This document shows positions 1 through 9,486 of a DNA stretch of 64,000 bases, in pieces; position 1 is the stretch's first letter; every line of letters begins with the position of its first letter. This DNA is from Ferrovibrio sp035304305 (GTDB lineage: Bacteria; Pseudomonadota; Alphaproteobacteria; Ferrovibrionales; Ferrovibrionaceae), in assembly GCF_035304305.1 (NCBI RefSeq), contig NZ_DATGQG010000054.1:137740-201739 (forward strand). The letters run 5' to 3'. A program made the translations under genes and the position numbers. Below the pieces are notes generated by a model that worked only from the letters and a program-made list of their open reading frames with translations, was not told the DNA's origin and ran no database searches.

Positions 1-1185
1 GAAGAAGCCGTAGCCGTCATTGTCGGCCAGGCAGGCCTTGGCCGAGACGCCTTTGGCGGCGGCGCGCGCGATGCTGTCAGGCGCGAGCCAGGCGCCGGCA
101 TTGTCCTCGCTGCCGTCGATGCCGTCGGTGTCGGCGGCCAGTGCGTAAATTCCCTCCGCGCCGTCCAGCGCCACGGCCAGCGCGGTGAGGAATTCCGCAT
201 TTCGCCCGCCGCGGCCCTTGCCGCGCACCGTGACCGTGGTCTCGCCGCCCGAGAGCAGGACGCAGGGCGCCGCCGCCGGCTGGCCGTGGCGGCGCACCTG
301 GCGCGCGATGCCGGCCATGACCTGCGCCACCTCGCGCGCCTCGCCCTCGATGGCATCGCCGAGAATCACCGGCACAATTCCGGCCTCGCGCGCGACTTTC
401 GCGGCGGCCTCCAGCGCCATCTGCGGCGTCGCCACCATCACGGTTTCCGTGCGGGCAAAGACGGGATCGCCCGGTTTCGGCGTCTCCTGCGCGGCCTGTT
501 CGAGGTGCCGGCGCACGGCGTGCGGCGCCTCAATGCCGTATTTTTCCAGCACGGCGCGCGCATCGGCAAAGCTGGTCGGATCGGGCACGGTGGGGCCGGA
601 GGCGATGACCGCCGGATCGTCGCCCGGCACGTCGGAAATCAGCAGCGAAACGACGCGCGCCGGCGCAGCTGCGGCCGCCAGACGGCCGCCCTTGATGCGC
701 GAGAGATGTTTGCGCACGCAATTCATCTCGGCGATGTTGGCACCGGATTTCAGCAGGGCCTGGTTCACCGCCTGCTTGTCGGCGAGCGTCAGTCCGGGCG
801 CCGGCAGGGCCAGCAGCGCCGAGCCGCCGCCGGAAATCAGGCAGAGCACGAGATCGTTCTCGGTGAGTCCCTGCACCATGCCCAGGATCAGCCCCGCGGC
901 TTTCTCGCCGGCGGCATCGGGCACGGGATGGGCGCCTTCGGCGACGCGGGTGCGTTCGCAGGGCACGGCATGGCCGTAGCGCGTCAGCACCAGGCCCTCG
1001 AGTTCACCCGGCCAGGCCTGCTCGACGGCGCGCGCCATGCTCGCGGCAGCCTTGCCGGCACCGACGACGATCGTGCGCCCTTTCGGCGGTCGCGGCAGAT
1101 GCGGCGGCACGCAGACGGCCGGATCGGCCGCCTTGCGGGCGGCGTCGAACATCGCTTGCAGAAGGCCTTCCGGATCGCGTGTCAT
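1..1185 (-). CDS. Glycerate 2-kinase (GckA/TtuD, MOFRL family), 3' end outside window
   Basis: Phosphorylates D-glycerate to 2-phosphoglycerate, feeding C3 units from glyoxylate metabolism into glycolysis. The reading frame is open for 395 codons to the window edge; the family is about 420 residues, so only the C-terminal end of the MOFRL domain is missing. Seen: a nucleotide-binding stretch VVGAGKAAASMA (about residues 40-51), SGGGSALL (about 118-125) and the late TTVTVRGKGRGGRN motif of the MOFRL domain. The ATG at 1185 follows GGGAGGA at good spacing. It is divergent from the allantoate amidohydrolase gene. That neighbourhood, with malate synthase nearby, suits a role in using glyoxylate from ureides. 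The family call is firm; the exact symbol is not. Confidence 0.9.
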   Translation of the reverse strand, partial: MTRDPEGLLQAMFDAARKAADPAVCVPPHLPRPPKGRTIVVGAGKAAASMARAVEQAWPGELEGLVLTRYGHAVPCERTRVAEGAHPVPDAAGEKAAGLILGMVQGLTENDLVLCLISGGGSALLALPAPGLTLADKQAVNQALLKSGANIAEMNCVRKHLSRIKGGRLAAAAAPARVVSLLISDVPGDDPAVIASGPTVPDPTSFADARAVLEKYGIEAPHAVRRHLEQAAQETPKPGDPVFARTETVMVATPQMALEAAAKVAREAGIVPVILGDAIEGEAREVAQVMAGIARQVRRHGQPAAAPCVLLSGGETTVTVRGKGRGGRNAEFLTALAVALDGAEGIYALAADTDGIDGSEDNAGAWLAPDSIARAAAKGVSAKACLADNDGYGFF

Positions 1186-1305
1186 CGGCGTTCCTCCCTT
1201 TTTGTTGCTAGCGGATGACCCGGCGCTTGGCCAGCCCCAGCCTTGGAGGAAAACCGGCCCCGGTGTATGGTCCGGCCATCTCCCGCAGCCTTCCGGATTC
1301 CGCTC

Positions 1306-2544
1306 ATGACCGCTTTCCGCTTCGCCGATACCATGCTGGCCCGCCTCGACGAACTGGGCCGGATCAGCGAAAGCCCGGATTTCCTGCTGCGCACCTTCCT
1401 CACGCCCGAGCAGAAGCAGGCCCATGAGAAGGTCGCCGGCTGGATGCGCGAGGCCGGCATGACGGTGCATCACGATGCTGCCGGCAACGTGGTTGGCCGC
1501 TACGAGGGCAGCCAGGCGGATGCGCCCGTCCTGATGCTGGGCTCGCATCTCGATACCGTGCGCAATGCCGGCAAATACGATGGCATGCTGGGCGTGATCG
1601 CGCCGATCGCCTGCGTCGCCGACCTGGACCGACGCGGCAAGCGCCTCGACCATGCCATCGAGGTGGTCGGCTTCGTGAACGAGGAAGGCACCCGCTTCGG
1701 CGCGCCGATGACCGGCAGTCGCGCCATTGCCGGCACCTTCGACCCGGCGATGCTGGAAACGAAGGACCGCAACGGCGTCAGCATGGGCGAAGCCTACAGA
1801 GCCTTCGGCCTCGATCCGGCAAAGATCGGGTCCTGCGCCCGCAGAAAGGGCAGCGTCGCCGCCTTCATGGAACTGCATATCGAGCAGGGCCCGGTGCTGG
1901 AGAATGAGGGTCTTGCCCTGGGCGTCGTCACCGCAATCTCCGGCGCGCGCCGCCACCGGGTCGAGATCACCGGCCTGGCCGGCCATGCCGGAACCGTGCC
2001 GATGGGCCAGCGCCAGGACGCCCTGGTGGCCGCCGCCGAGATCGTGACCTTCATCGAGAGGCGCTGCACCGGCACGCCGACGCTGGTCGGCACGGTGGGC
2101 ATGATGGAGGCGCTGCCCGGCGCAATGAACGTCATTCCCGGCATGACACGGTTCTCCATCGACATCCGCGCCGGCGACGACGCGACCCGCGATGCCGCGA
2201 TTGCCGACGTGCTGCGCGAGATCGAGGCGGTCTGCGCCCGCCGCAACCTGACCTTCACCGTGACCGAGCTTTACAACTCCACCGCCACGCCCTGCCATCC
2301 GGCGCTGATGGATGCGGTGGAAGCCGCCATCAGGGCACAGGGCCTGCCGACCATGCGGCTGCCGTCGGGTGCCGGCCATGATGCGGCGACGCTGGCGCCG
2401 CTCTGCCCCATCGGCATGATGTTCATGCGCTGCACGCGCGGCATCAGCCACAATCCGCTGGAAGCCGTTCTGCCCGAGGATGTCGAGGTGGCGACGGCGG
2501 CCCTGCTGCATTTCATCGAGAATTTCCGCGCACCGGTTCAGTAG
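1306..2544 (+). CDS. Allantoate amidohydrolase / N-carbamoyl-amino-acid hydrolase (M20)
   Basis: A 412-residue Zn-dependent amidohydrolase of the AllC/HyuC family, which hydrolyses allantoate to ureidoglycine, CO2 and ammonia, or cleaves N-carbamoyl amino acids. Metal-binding motifs are visible: GSHLDTV (H81, D83), YDG (D92), NEEG (E126-E127) and a C-terminal SGAGHDA. I chose the ATG at 1306 because the upstream ATG at 1243 adds a 21-residue stretch unlike the family. PuuE-type allantoinase two genes downstream makes allantoate the likeliest substrate, which is inference. AllC and carbamoylase specificities are hard to tell apart by sequence. It probably starts an operon with the next two genes (9-bp and 2-bp gaps). 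Confidence 0.85.
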   Translation: MTAFRFADTMLARLDELGRISESPDFLLRTFLTPEQKQAHEKVAGWMREAGMTVHHDAAGNVVGRYEGSQADAPVLMLGSHLDTVRNAGKYDGMLGVIAPIACVADLDRRGKRLDHAIEVVGFVNEEGTRFGAPMTGSRAIAGTFDPAMLETKDRNGVSMGEAYRAFGLDPAKIGSCARRKGSVAAFMELHIEQGPVLENEGLALGVVTAISGARRHRVEITGLAGHAGTVPMGQRQDALVAAAEIVTFIERRCTGTPTLVGTVGMMEALPGAMNVIPGMTRFSIDIRAGDDATRDAAIADVLREIEAVCARRNLTFTVTELYNSTATPCHPALMDAVEAAIRAQGLPTMRLPSGAGHDAATLAPLCPIGMMFMRCTRGISHNPLEAVLPEDVEVATAALLHFIENFRAPVQ

Positions 2545-2553
2545 GACTCCGCC

Positions 2554-3789
2554 ATGACCATCGACAAGACTGCCGCCGCGGCCATTCATGACTTTGTCAC
2601 CGCCCGCCAGGGCGAGATGGCCGCCATGCTGGCCGAACTGGTGAAGGTGCCGTCCGACAATCCGCCGGGCGACTGCGCGCCCCATGCGAGGCGCGCCGCC
2701 GAGCTGCTGGAGAAACTCGGCTTCACCGTCGAGCGTCATCCCGTGCCGGATGACCTGGTGAAGGCCAACGGCATGATCTCCTGCACCAATCTGGTGGTGC
2801 GAAAGAAATTCGGCGAAGGCCCGGTCGTGGCGCTGAACGCCCATGGCGACGTGGTGGCGCCCGGCGAAGGCTGGAGCGTCGACCCTTACGGCGCCGTGGT
2901 GAAGGACGGCGTCATGTATGGCCGCGGCGTCGCGGTTTCGAAGTCCGATTTCGTCACCTATTCCTATGCCCTGCTGGCGCTGGAATCGCTGGGCCGCAGG
3001 CTGAACGGCACGATCGAGCTGCATCTCACCTATGACGAGGAGGCCGGCGGCGCCATCGGCCCGCAGTGGCTGCTGGAACAGGGCATCTCGAAACCCGACT
3101 ACGCCTTCTCGGCCGGCTTCTCCTACGCCATCACCACGGCGCATAACGGCTGCCTGCATCTGGAGGTCACCGTGAACGGCCGCTCCGCCCACGCCGCCAG
3201 GCCCGATACCGGCCATGACGCGCTGGAAGCGGCCACGAAGGTGCTGCAGGCGCTCTACACCTATCGCGGCACGCTGGCGAAGATCCGCTCCGGCGTGGAA
3301 GGCATCACCACGCCATCGCTGGTGGTCGGGCTGATCAGCGGCGGCATCAACACCAATGTGGTGCCCGACAGGGTGACCTTCCGCCTCGACCGCCGCCTGA
3401 TTCCGGAAGAGAATCCCGAGCAGGCGGAAACCGAACTGCGCGCGCTGATCAACGGCGCGGTGAACGGCCTGCCCGGCATCAGCGTCGAGGTGAAGCGCAT
3501 CATGCTGGCGCGGCCCTTCGGCAGGGTGGAGGGCGTCGACAGACTGATCGACATCCTCGCCCGCAACGCCACCGAGGTGATGGGCAAGCCGGTCGGCACC
3601 GAAGGCATTCCGCTCTACACCGATGCACGGCATTACTCCGCCGCCGGTGTGAAGACCGTTCTCTACGGCGCCGGGCCGCGCAACCTGCTGGAAGCCAACG
3701 GCCACCGCGCCGACGAGAAGCTGGTCTTAAGCGATCTCTACAAGGCGACCGAGGTGGTTGCCCGCACCCTGTACGAGCTGCTGGGCTGA
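2554..3789 (+). CDS. M20 family metallohydrolase (ArgE/DapE-like), atypical metal site
   Basis: A 411-residue M20 amidohydrolase lying between allantoate amidohydrolase and allantoinase, so likely to act on a ureide or related amide; the substrate is unknown. Seen: AHGD (H97, D99), YDEEAGG (E162-E163, catalytic Glu region), the dimerisation-domain motif SAHAARPDTGHDA, and a C-terminal NGHRADE with the last metal His. The usual GRGxxDDK, whose Asp bridges the two metals, reads GRGVAVSK here (about residues 123-130), so the bridging Asp is absent. I have an impression that similar sequences occur in related bacteria, but could not check it. ATG at 2554 sits 9 bp after the previous stop. Confidence 0.8.
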   Translation: MTIDKTAAAAIHDFVTARQGEMAAMLAELVKVPSDNPPGDCAPHARRAAELLEKLGFTVERHPVPDDLVKANGMISCTNLVVRKKFGEGPVVALNAHGDVVAPGEGWSVDPYGAVVKDGVMYGRGVAVSKSDFVTYSYALLALESLGRRLNGTIELHLTYDEEAGGAIGPQWLLEQGISKPDYAFSAGFSYAITTAHNGCLHLEVTVNGRSAHAARPDTGHDALEAATKVLQALYTYRGTLAKIRSGVEGITTPSLVVGLISGGINTNVVPDRVTFRLDRRLIPEENPEQAETELRALINGAVNGLPGISVEVKRIMLARPFGRVEGVDRLIDILARNATEVMGKPVGTEGIPLYTDARHYSAAGVKTVLYGAGPRNLLEANGHRADEKLVLSDLYKATEVVARTLYELLG

Positions 3790-3791
3790 GC

Positions 3792-4763
3792 ATGGCGAAG
3801 AAGAAGACCGCACGGAAGAAGACGACCGACATCGTCGCCGCCGCGCTGGGGAAGAAACCCTATCCGCGCGACCTGATCGGCTACGGCGCCAGTCCGCCCG
3901 ACCCGCAATGGCCGGGCGGGGCGCTGATCGCGGTCAACTTCGTCGTCAATTACGAGGAAGGCGGCGAACGCAGCATCCTGCATGGCGACAAGGTCTCGGA
4001 GACTTTCCTGCACGAGGTGCCGGGCGGCGTGCCGCGCGAGCGCATGCGCGACGAGCAGGTGGAGTCGGTCTACGACTACGGCAGCCGCGCCGGCTTCTGG
4101 CGCCTCATGCGGCTGTTCGCCGAGCGCGAGATGCACTTCACCTCCTGGGCGGTCGGCATGGCAGTGGCGCGGCATCCGGAGGCCGCCCGGGCGATGCACG
4201 AGGCCGGCCATGAGGTCGCGAGCCATGGCTGGCGCTGGTACGACTATGCGAAAGTGCCCGTCGCCACCGAGCGCGCGCATATGAAGCTGGCCATCGCAGC
4301 CATCGAGCAGGCAACCGGCCAGCGGCCGCTGGGCTGGTATACCGGCCGGCTGTCGTCCAACACGCGCCGGCTGGTCGTCGAGGAAGGCGGCTTCCTCTAC
4401 GATTCCGATGCCTATGACGACGACCTGCCCTACTGGACCCTGGTGGGCAAGAAGCCACAACTCGTCATTCCCTACACCTTCGACTGCAACGACATGAAAT
4501 TCGGCCAGCTGCACGGCTTCGCCACCGGCACGGATTTCTTCGACTATCTGAAGGATGCCTTCGACGTGCTCTACCGCGAGGGGCTCGACGGTGCGCCGAA
4601 GATGATGACCGTGGCTTTGCACTGCCGGCTCGCCGGCCGTCCTGGCCGCGCCGCCGCGCTGGCCCGCTTCATGGATTACATCCAGCGCCACGAGAAGGTC
4701 TGGGTGCCGCGCCGCATCGACATCGCCGAGCACTGGCGCAGGGTGCATCCCTACAGGGGTTAG
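3792..4763 (+). CDS. puuE: PuuE-type allantoinase (polysaccharide deacetylase fold)
   Basis: A 323-residue member of the metal-poor allantoinase family with a polysaccharide-deacetylase (NodB) barrel; it opens allantoin to allantoate. The family opening YPRDLIGYG, then PQWPGGALIAVNFVVNYEEG, and later SHGWRWYDY and GWYTGRLSSNTRRLV are seen and match PuuE. The gene starts 2 bp after the M20 hydrolase stop, so it is very likely cotranscribed. Odd: about 22 residues before the domain form a basic leader (MAKKKTARKKTTDI...) that PuuE proteins usually lack. The stop overlaps the end of the convergent TetR gene by 4 bp. Confidence 0.93.
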   Translation: MAKKKTARKKTTDIVAAALGKKPYPRDLIGYGASPPDPQWPGGALIAVNFVVNYEEGGERSILHGDKVSETFLHEVPGGVPRERMRDEQVESVYDYGSRAGFWRLMRLFAEREMHFTSWAVGMAVARHPEAARAMHEAGHEVASHGWRWYDYAKVPVATERAHMKLAIAAIEQATGQRPLGWYTGRLSSNTRRLVVEEGGFLYDSDAYDDDLPYWTLVGKKPQLVIPYTFDCNDMKFGQLHGFATGTDFFDYLKDAFDVLYREGLDGAPKMMTVALHCRLAGRPGRAAALARFMDYIQRHEKVWVPRRIDIAEHWRRVHPYRG

Positions 4764-5383
4764 CGCGTCCCGCCCACCAGCCCGTCCCAGGCGGCCATGG
4801 CGCCGTCGGCGATGCGGTCCAGCGTCCGGCGCGAGGCGCCGTCGCGTGCCTGGATCGAGAGTCCCTGCAGCACCGTCGCGTAGAACTGCGCCAGCGCCGC
4901 CGTATCCGCTCCCCTGGGCAGGGTGCCGCGCGCCCCGTGGCGGTCCAGCCGTTTCTTCAGATCGGCAACGGAGGCCTTGCGCATCCCGGTGAGAAAGCCG
5001 CAGACCTTCGCATTCTCCGGCGTGCCCAGCATGGCGGCCAGCACCACCATGCAGCCGGGCGGCTTGGCCGGATCGGTATAGCTGCGGATATTGGCGCGCA
5101 GCATCGCCTCCACCATGGCGCGGGCGTCCGGCGCCTCGTCCATCGCCCGGCGCGCTCCGGCGCCCTCGCTCTCCTGGTAAAGCCGCACGGCTTCGCGGAA
5201 CAGGGCCTCCTTGCAGCCGAAGGCGGCATAGAGGCTCGGCGCATTGATGCCCATGGCCTGCGTGAGATCGCTGACCGAGGCGCCCTCGTAGCCGCGGCGC
5301 CAGAAGACCTCCATTGCGGCCCGCAGCGCCGCATCCCGGTCGAAGCCGCGCGGCCGGCCGCGCGGCGCTGCCCTGCCAGCCAT
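4760..5383 (-). CDS. TetR/AcrR family transcriptional regulator
   Basis: A 207-residue one-component repressor. The N-terminal helix-turn-helix is clear: RGRPRGFDRDAALRAAMEVF followed by GASVSDLTQAMGINAPSLYAAFGCKEALF. The C-terminal ligand domain contains PPGCMVVLAA, typical of the TetR_C_16/YxaF-like group. The ATG at 5383 is preferred because the domain begins right after it; in-frame ATGs at 5404 and 5419 would add up to 12 residues. It is divergent from the SDR gene, and the gap holds an inverted repeat of TTATGTA plus an extra half-site, so it probably represses both itself and the SDR gene. The ligand is unknown. Confidence 0.9.
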   Translation of the reverse strand: MAGRAAPRGRPRGFDRDAALRAAMEVFWRRGYEGASVSDLTQAMGINAPSLYAAFGCKEALFREAVRLYQESEGAGARRAMDEAPDARAMVEAMLRANIRSYTDPAKPPGCMVVLAAMLGTPENAKVCGFLTGMRKASVADLKKRLDRHGARGTLPRGADTAALAQFYATVLQGLSIQARDGASRRTLDRIADGAMAAWDGLVGGTR

Positions 5384-5435
5384 ATCCGTTTCCTGCGCTC
5401 CCATCCGATTCTGTAGCAATCGTTATGTAAGCCGC

Positions 5436-5463
5436 TTGACCCGCCGGAGCAAGGCCCTACCTT
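5436..5463 (+). promoter_or_regulatory. Candidate sigma70 promoter of the SDR gene
   Basis: TTGACC (5436-5441), 16-bp spacer, TACCTT (5458-5463). Transcription would start near 5470, just upstream of the palindromic operator, so a bound TetR protein would block elongation or initiation. Inferred from motif match only. Confidence 0.5.
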
Positions 5464-5474
5464 GCCGCTCCTAA

Positions 5475-5496
5475 TTATGTATCGACCACTACATAA
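5475..5496. promoter_or_regulatory. Palindromic operator, likely bound by the adjacent TetR protein
   Basis: A perfect inverted repeat TTATGTA (5475-5481), 8-bp spacer, TACATAA (5490-5496). The same half-site, GTTATGTA, recurs at 5422-5429 just upstream of the -35 box. AT-rich 7-bp arms stand out in this GC-rich sequence. The position between a tetR gene and its divergent neighbour is the classic autoregulatory layout. Confidence 0.75.
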
Positions 5497-5508
5497 CAGG
5501 AGACGGAC

Positions 5509-6237
5509 ATGACGAATCTCAAGGGCAAGGCGGCATTGGTGACCGGCGGCAGCCGCGGCATCGGGGCGGCGATCGCCATGGCGCTGGCCGAGGCCGGCGC
5601 CGATCTGGCCCTGACCTTCCAGGGCTCGAAGGACAGGGCGGACGCGGTCGTGACGCGGATCGAGAGCAAGGGCGGCCGCGCGGTTGCCATCCGGGCCGAC
5701 AGCGCCGATGCGGCGGCCGTGACCGCATCCGTGGACGAAGCCGCGAGCGCGCTCGGCCGGCTCGACATCCTGGTCGTCAATGCCGGCATCGTCACCGAGG
5801 GCAACAGCCTGGAGGAGATCGACCGCATCCTGGCGGTGAATACCCGCGCGCCCTATCTCGCGGCGCTGGCCGCAGAGAAGCACATGACGGATGGCGGCCG
5901 CATCATCACCATCGGTTCCTGCCTCGGCGAGGCGGTGCGCTTTCCCGGCATCACGCTCTATTCCATGTCCAAGGCGGCGATCACCGGCATGACCCGCGGG
6001 CTGGCCCGCGATCTCGGGCCGCGCGGCATCACGGTGAACGTCGTCCAGCCCGGCCCGATTGACACCGACATGAATCCGGCAAGCGGTCCGTCGGCGGATG
6101 GCCAGCGCGCGCTGACCGCGCTCGGGCGCTATGGCCGGGCCGAGGAAGTGGCGGCAATGGTGGCTTTCCTGGCCGGGCCCGGCGGCGCCTATGTGACCGG
6201 CGCGCAGATCGCCGTCGACGGCGGCACCAACGCGTAG
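5509..6237 (+). CDS. SDR family NAD(P)-dependent oxidoreductase
   Basis: A 242-residue classical short-chain dehydrogenase. Seen: the cofactor motif TGGSRGIG (residues 13-20), the NAG motif (91-93), catalytic Ser137, Tyr151 and Lys155 (YSMSK), and the C-terminal VDGGTNA typical of FabG-like enzymes. Substrate is unknown. The gene sits downstream of the TetR operator, so it is probably induced by a small molecule sensed by that regulator, perhaps its own substrate. It faces malate synthase in the same direction but has its own promoter and no clear pathway link. Confidence 0.88.
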   Translation: MTNLKGKAALVTGGSRGIGAAIAMALAEAGADLALTFQGSKDRADAVVTRIESKGGRAVAIRADSADAAAVTASVDEAASALGRLDILVVNAGIVTEGNSLEEIDRILAVNTRAPYLAALAAEKHMTDGGRIITIGSCLGEAVRFPGITLYSMSKAAITGMTRGLARDLGPRGITVNVVQPGPIDTDMNPASGPSADGQRALTALGRYGRAEEVAAMVAFLAGPGGAYVTGAQIAVDGGTNA

Positions 6238-6262
6238 CGCCGTGGAGTCGGAGGGGCCTTCC

Positions 6263-6292
6263 TTGATTCCGCGGCGCAGAACCGCCTATCCT
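6263..6292 (+). promoter_or_regulatory. Candidate promoter of malate synthase
   Basis: TTGATT (6263-6268), 18-bp spacer, TATCCT (6287-6292). A short inverted repeat, TGCC-N6-GGCA (6292-6305), overlaps the end of the -10 box and could be an operator. Motif-based inference. Confidence 0.4.
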
Positions 6293-6332
6293 GCCCGATC
6301 AGGCAAGAAACACGGAATCCAGGGAGACCCCG

Positions 6333-7943
<1,611 letters not shown>

Positions 7944-7977
7944 CCTCCCGGGCAAGGTCCCTTCACAGCACAAGAAT

Positions 7978-8006
7978 CGTCACCCTCGGCGCAGCCGAGG
8001 GTGACG
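7978..8006. terminator. Strong hairpin after malate synthase (terminator or REP-like element)
   Basis: A perfect 13-bp stem (CGTCACCCTCGGC, 7978-7990) with a 3-nt loop (GCA) and the complementary arm at 7994-8006. No T-run follows, so it is either a Rho-type or processing hairpin at the end of aceB, or a dispersed intergenic palindrome. Confidence 0.55.
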
Positions 8007-8024
8007 CATCCGGATCCGTTCACC

Positions 8025-8050
8025 GGAACCCACCCCTTCCGCCGCGGGTT
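8025..8050 (+). promoter_or_regulatory. EcfG-like general stress promoter
   Basis: GGAAC (8025-8029), 17-bp spacer, GGTT (8047-8050), close to the alphaproteobacterial EcfG consensus GGAAC-N16/17-CGTT. It ends 27 bp upstream of the start codon of the small gene at 8078. Confidence 0.6.
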
Positions 8051-8077
8051 TCTCCTCAGCATGCAGGAGGAGCCGCC

Positions 8078-8383
8078 ATGCCGCAGAACGAGAAGACCCG
8101 CCTGCCCGACCTGCCGACGCAGCATCACGAGCGCCCCGGCACGCGCGGTCGCGCCTCAGGCGCCGCGCATACCGAGCCGCTGATCCGCAACGCCGAAGCG
8201 CAGCGGCATTACGGCCCCGGCACCTACGGCAACGACCAGTTCGCCGCCGAGCATCACGAGATCATTGAGGAACAGGTGCCGCAGCCCGAAGGGCTGGACC
8301 ATGCGCAGAAGCAGGTCGAACGCCCGACCACGCGGCCGAAGGATCGCCGCTACGGCCGCACCGGCGCCGACGGCAAGGGCTGA
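8078..8383 (+). CDS. Small hydrophilic protein, unknown function, probable stress regulon member
   Basis: A 101-residue, charged, likely disordered protein with no recognised domain. The ATG at 8078 follows a strong AGGAGGAG ribosome site, which fixes the start; the frame stays open far upstream inside aceB but without support. Composition is rich in His, Gln, Arg and Glu (for example AEHHEIIEEQVPQPEG), with no membrane segment or signal peptide. The EcfG-like promoter just upstream, and the similar small gene with a better EcfG promoter next to it, suggest a general-stress protein. That role is inference. Confidence 0.65.
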   Translation: MPQNEKTRLPDLPTQHHERPGTRGRASGAAHTEPLIRNAEAQRHYGPGTYGNDQFAAEHHEIIEEQVPQPEGLDHAQKQVERPTTRPKDRRYGRTGADGKG

Positions 8384-8390
8384 CACAGGC

Positions 8391-8416
8391 GGAACTTCCG
8401 CCGTCACCCGGTCGTT
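8391..8416 (+). promoter_or_regulatory. EcfG-like general stress promoter, full consensus match
   Basis: GGAAC (8391-8395), 17-bp spacer, CGTT (8413-8416). This is an exact match to the consensus described for EcfG sigma factors, 27 bp before the ATG at 8444. It probably drives the next two genes. Confidence 0.7.
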
Positions 8417-8443
8417 TCACCCGCTCAGTCAGGGAGTAGCGTC

Positions 8444-8638
8444 ATGACCCGTCCGCCGCCCGTACCGCCGCAGAACCAGCCGCCGAAGCAGCGCAACCTC
8501 GCCGACCAGGGCAATGCGCCCGGCACCGGCGCCGCGAAGGAGAGCGGCTCTAGGACCACCGACCGTAACGCGCACAAGGGCCGGCACGCGGATATCAGCC
8601 AGAACACCCGTCACCAGGGTTACCAGCAGGACCGCTGA
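8444..8638 (+). CDS. Small basic Pro/Gln-rich protein, unknown function
   Basis: A 64-residue protein, Pro-rich at the N terminus (RPPPVPPQNQPPKQ) and polar, basic and probably disordered at the C terminus. No family recognised. A GGGAG ribosome site precedes the ATG. It lies behind a consensus EcfG-type promoter and 20 bp before the DUF2243 membrane protein gene, with which it is probably cotranscribed. A stress role is inferred from the promoter only. Confidence 0.65.
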   Translation: MTRPPPVPPQNQPPKQRNLADQGNAPGTGAAKESGSRTTDRNAHKGRHADISQNTRHQGYQQDR

Positions 8639-8658
8639 CCACCGCACGGAGAGGCGAG

Positions 8659-9486
8659 ATGAATGCAGCCATGCCACCGCTGTCCCGGGGCGGCAGCAGC
8701 AGAGCTGCAATCCTGCTCGGCTTCGCGCTCGGCGGCTTCTTCGACGGCATCCTGCTGCATCAGGTGCTGCAGTGGCATCATCTGCTCAGCGGACTCGAGG
8801 GCGAGACATGGCGCGACATCCGCGTGCAGATTCTCGCCGACGGCGTCTTCCATCTGCTGATGTATGTGCTGGCGGCGATCGGCCTCTGGCTGCTCTGGCG
8901 CCACCGTCATGATGCCGCCGCCCGCTCCGGCCGCCGGCTGGCCGCCAGCCTGCTGCTCGGCTTCGGCATCTGGCACATCACCGATATCGCGCTGGTCCAC
9001 TGGATGCTCGGCCTGCACCGCATCCGCATGGCGGTGGAGACGCCGCTGCTCTGGGATCTGCTGTGGCTCGCGGTCTTCGGCGTTGCGGCAGTTGCCGCCG
9101 GCCTGTGGCTGCGCGCCCGCGCCGGCGCGGATCCGGGCGGTGGCGGCGCGCATCCGATCCCGGCGATGCTGCTGGCAGGCATCGTCGCTTCCGCCGCGGT
9201 CAGCGCCAGCCTGCCTTTACCGGCCACCGCAACGCCGGATGGCCGCACGCCACTGCTGGTCTGGTTCCTGCCCGGCACGGCGCCGGCCGAGATTTTCGCC
9301 GCGATCGACGCGCTGGATGGCCGCACCGTGTGGAGCGATGCCAGCGGCGAGGTCTATCTCATCGCCGCGGGCGGGGATCTGTCGGTGTGGGACCGGCGCC
9401 TGTGGCGGCTGTACCGCCACAACGCACTGCCGGTCAGTTCGAGCGTCTTTCCCGCCGCCTGCTTTCGCGCCATGCGCCTGACGTGA
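8659..9486 (+). CDS. DUF2243 membrane protein with extra C-terminal domain
   Basis: A 275-residue predicted inner-membrane protein. The N-terminal part (about residues 10-155) matches DUF2243: GFALGGFFDGILLHQVLQWH, then DGVFHLLMYVLAAIGLWLLW, and GFGIWHITDIALVHWMLGLH, giving about four membrane helices with conserved His residues in or near them, which suggests metal or haem binding. After a further membrane segment (about 175-195) an extra soluble segment of about 75 residues follows (LPGTAPAEIFAAIDALDGRT...), not part of DUF2243 as I know it. The last 53 bp overlap the convergent receiver gene. Function unknown. Confidence 0.8.
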   Translation: MNAAMPPLSRGGSSRAAILLGFALGGFFDGILLHQVLQWHHLLSGLEGETWRDIRVQILADGVFHLLMYVLAAIGLWLLWRHRHDAAARSGRRLAASLLLGFGIWHITDIALVHWMLGLHRIRMAVETPLLWDLLWLAVFGVAAVAAGLWLRARAGADPGGGGAHPIPAMLLAGIVASAAVSASLPLPATATPDGRTPLLVWFLPGTAPAEIFAAIDALDGRTVWSDASGEVYLIAAGGDLSVWDRRLWRLYRHNALPVSSSVFPAACFRAMRLT

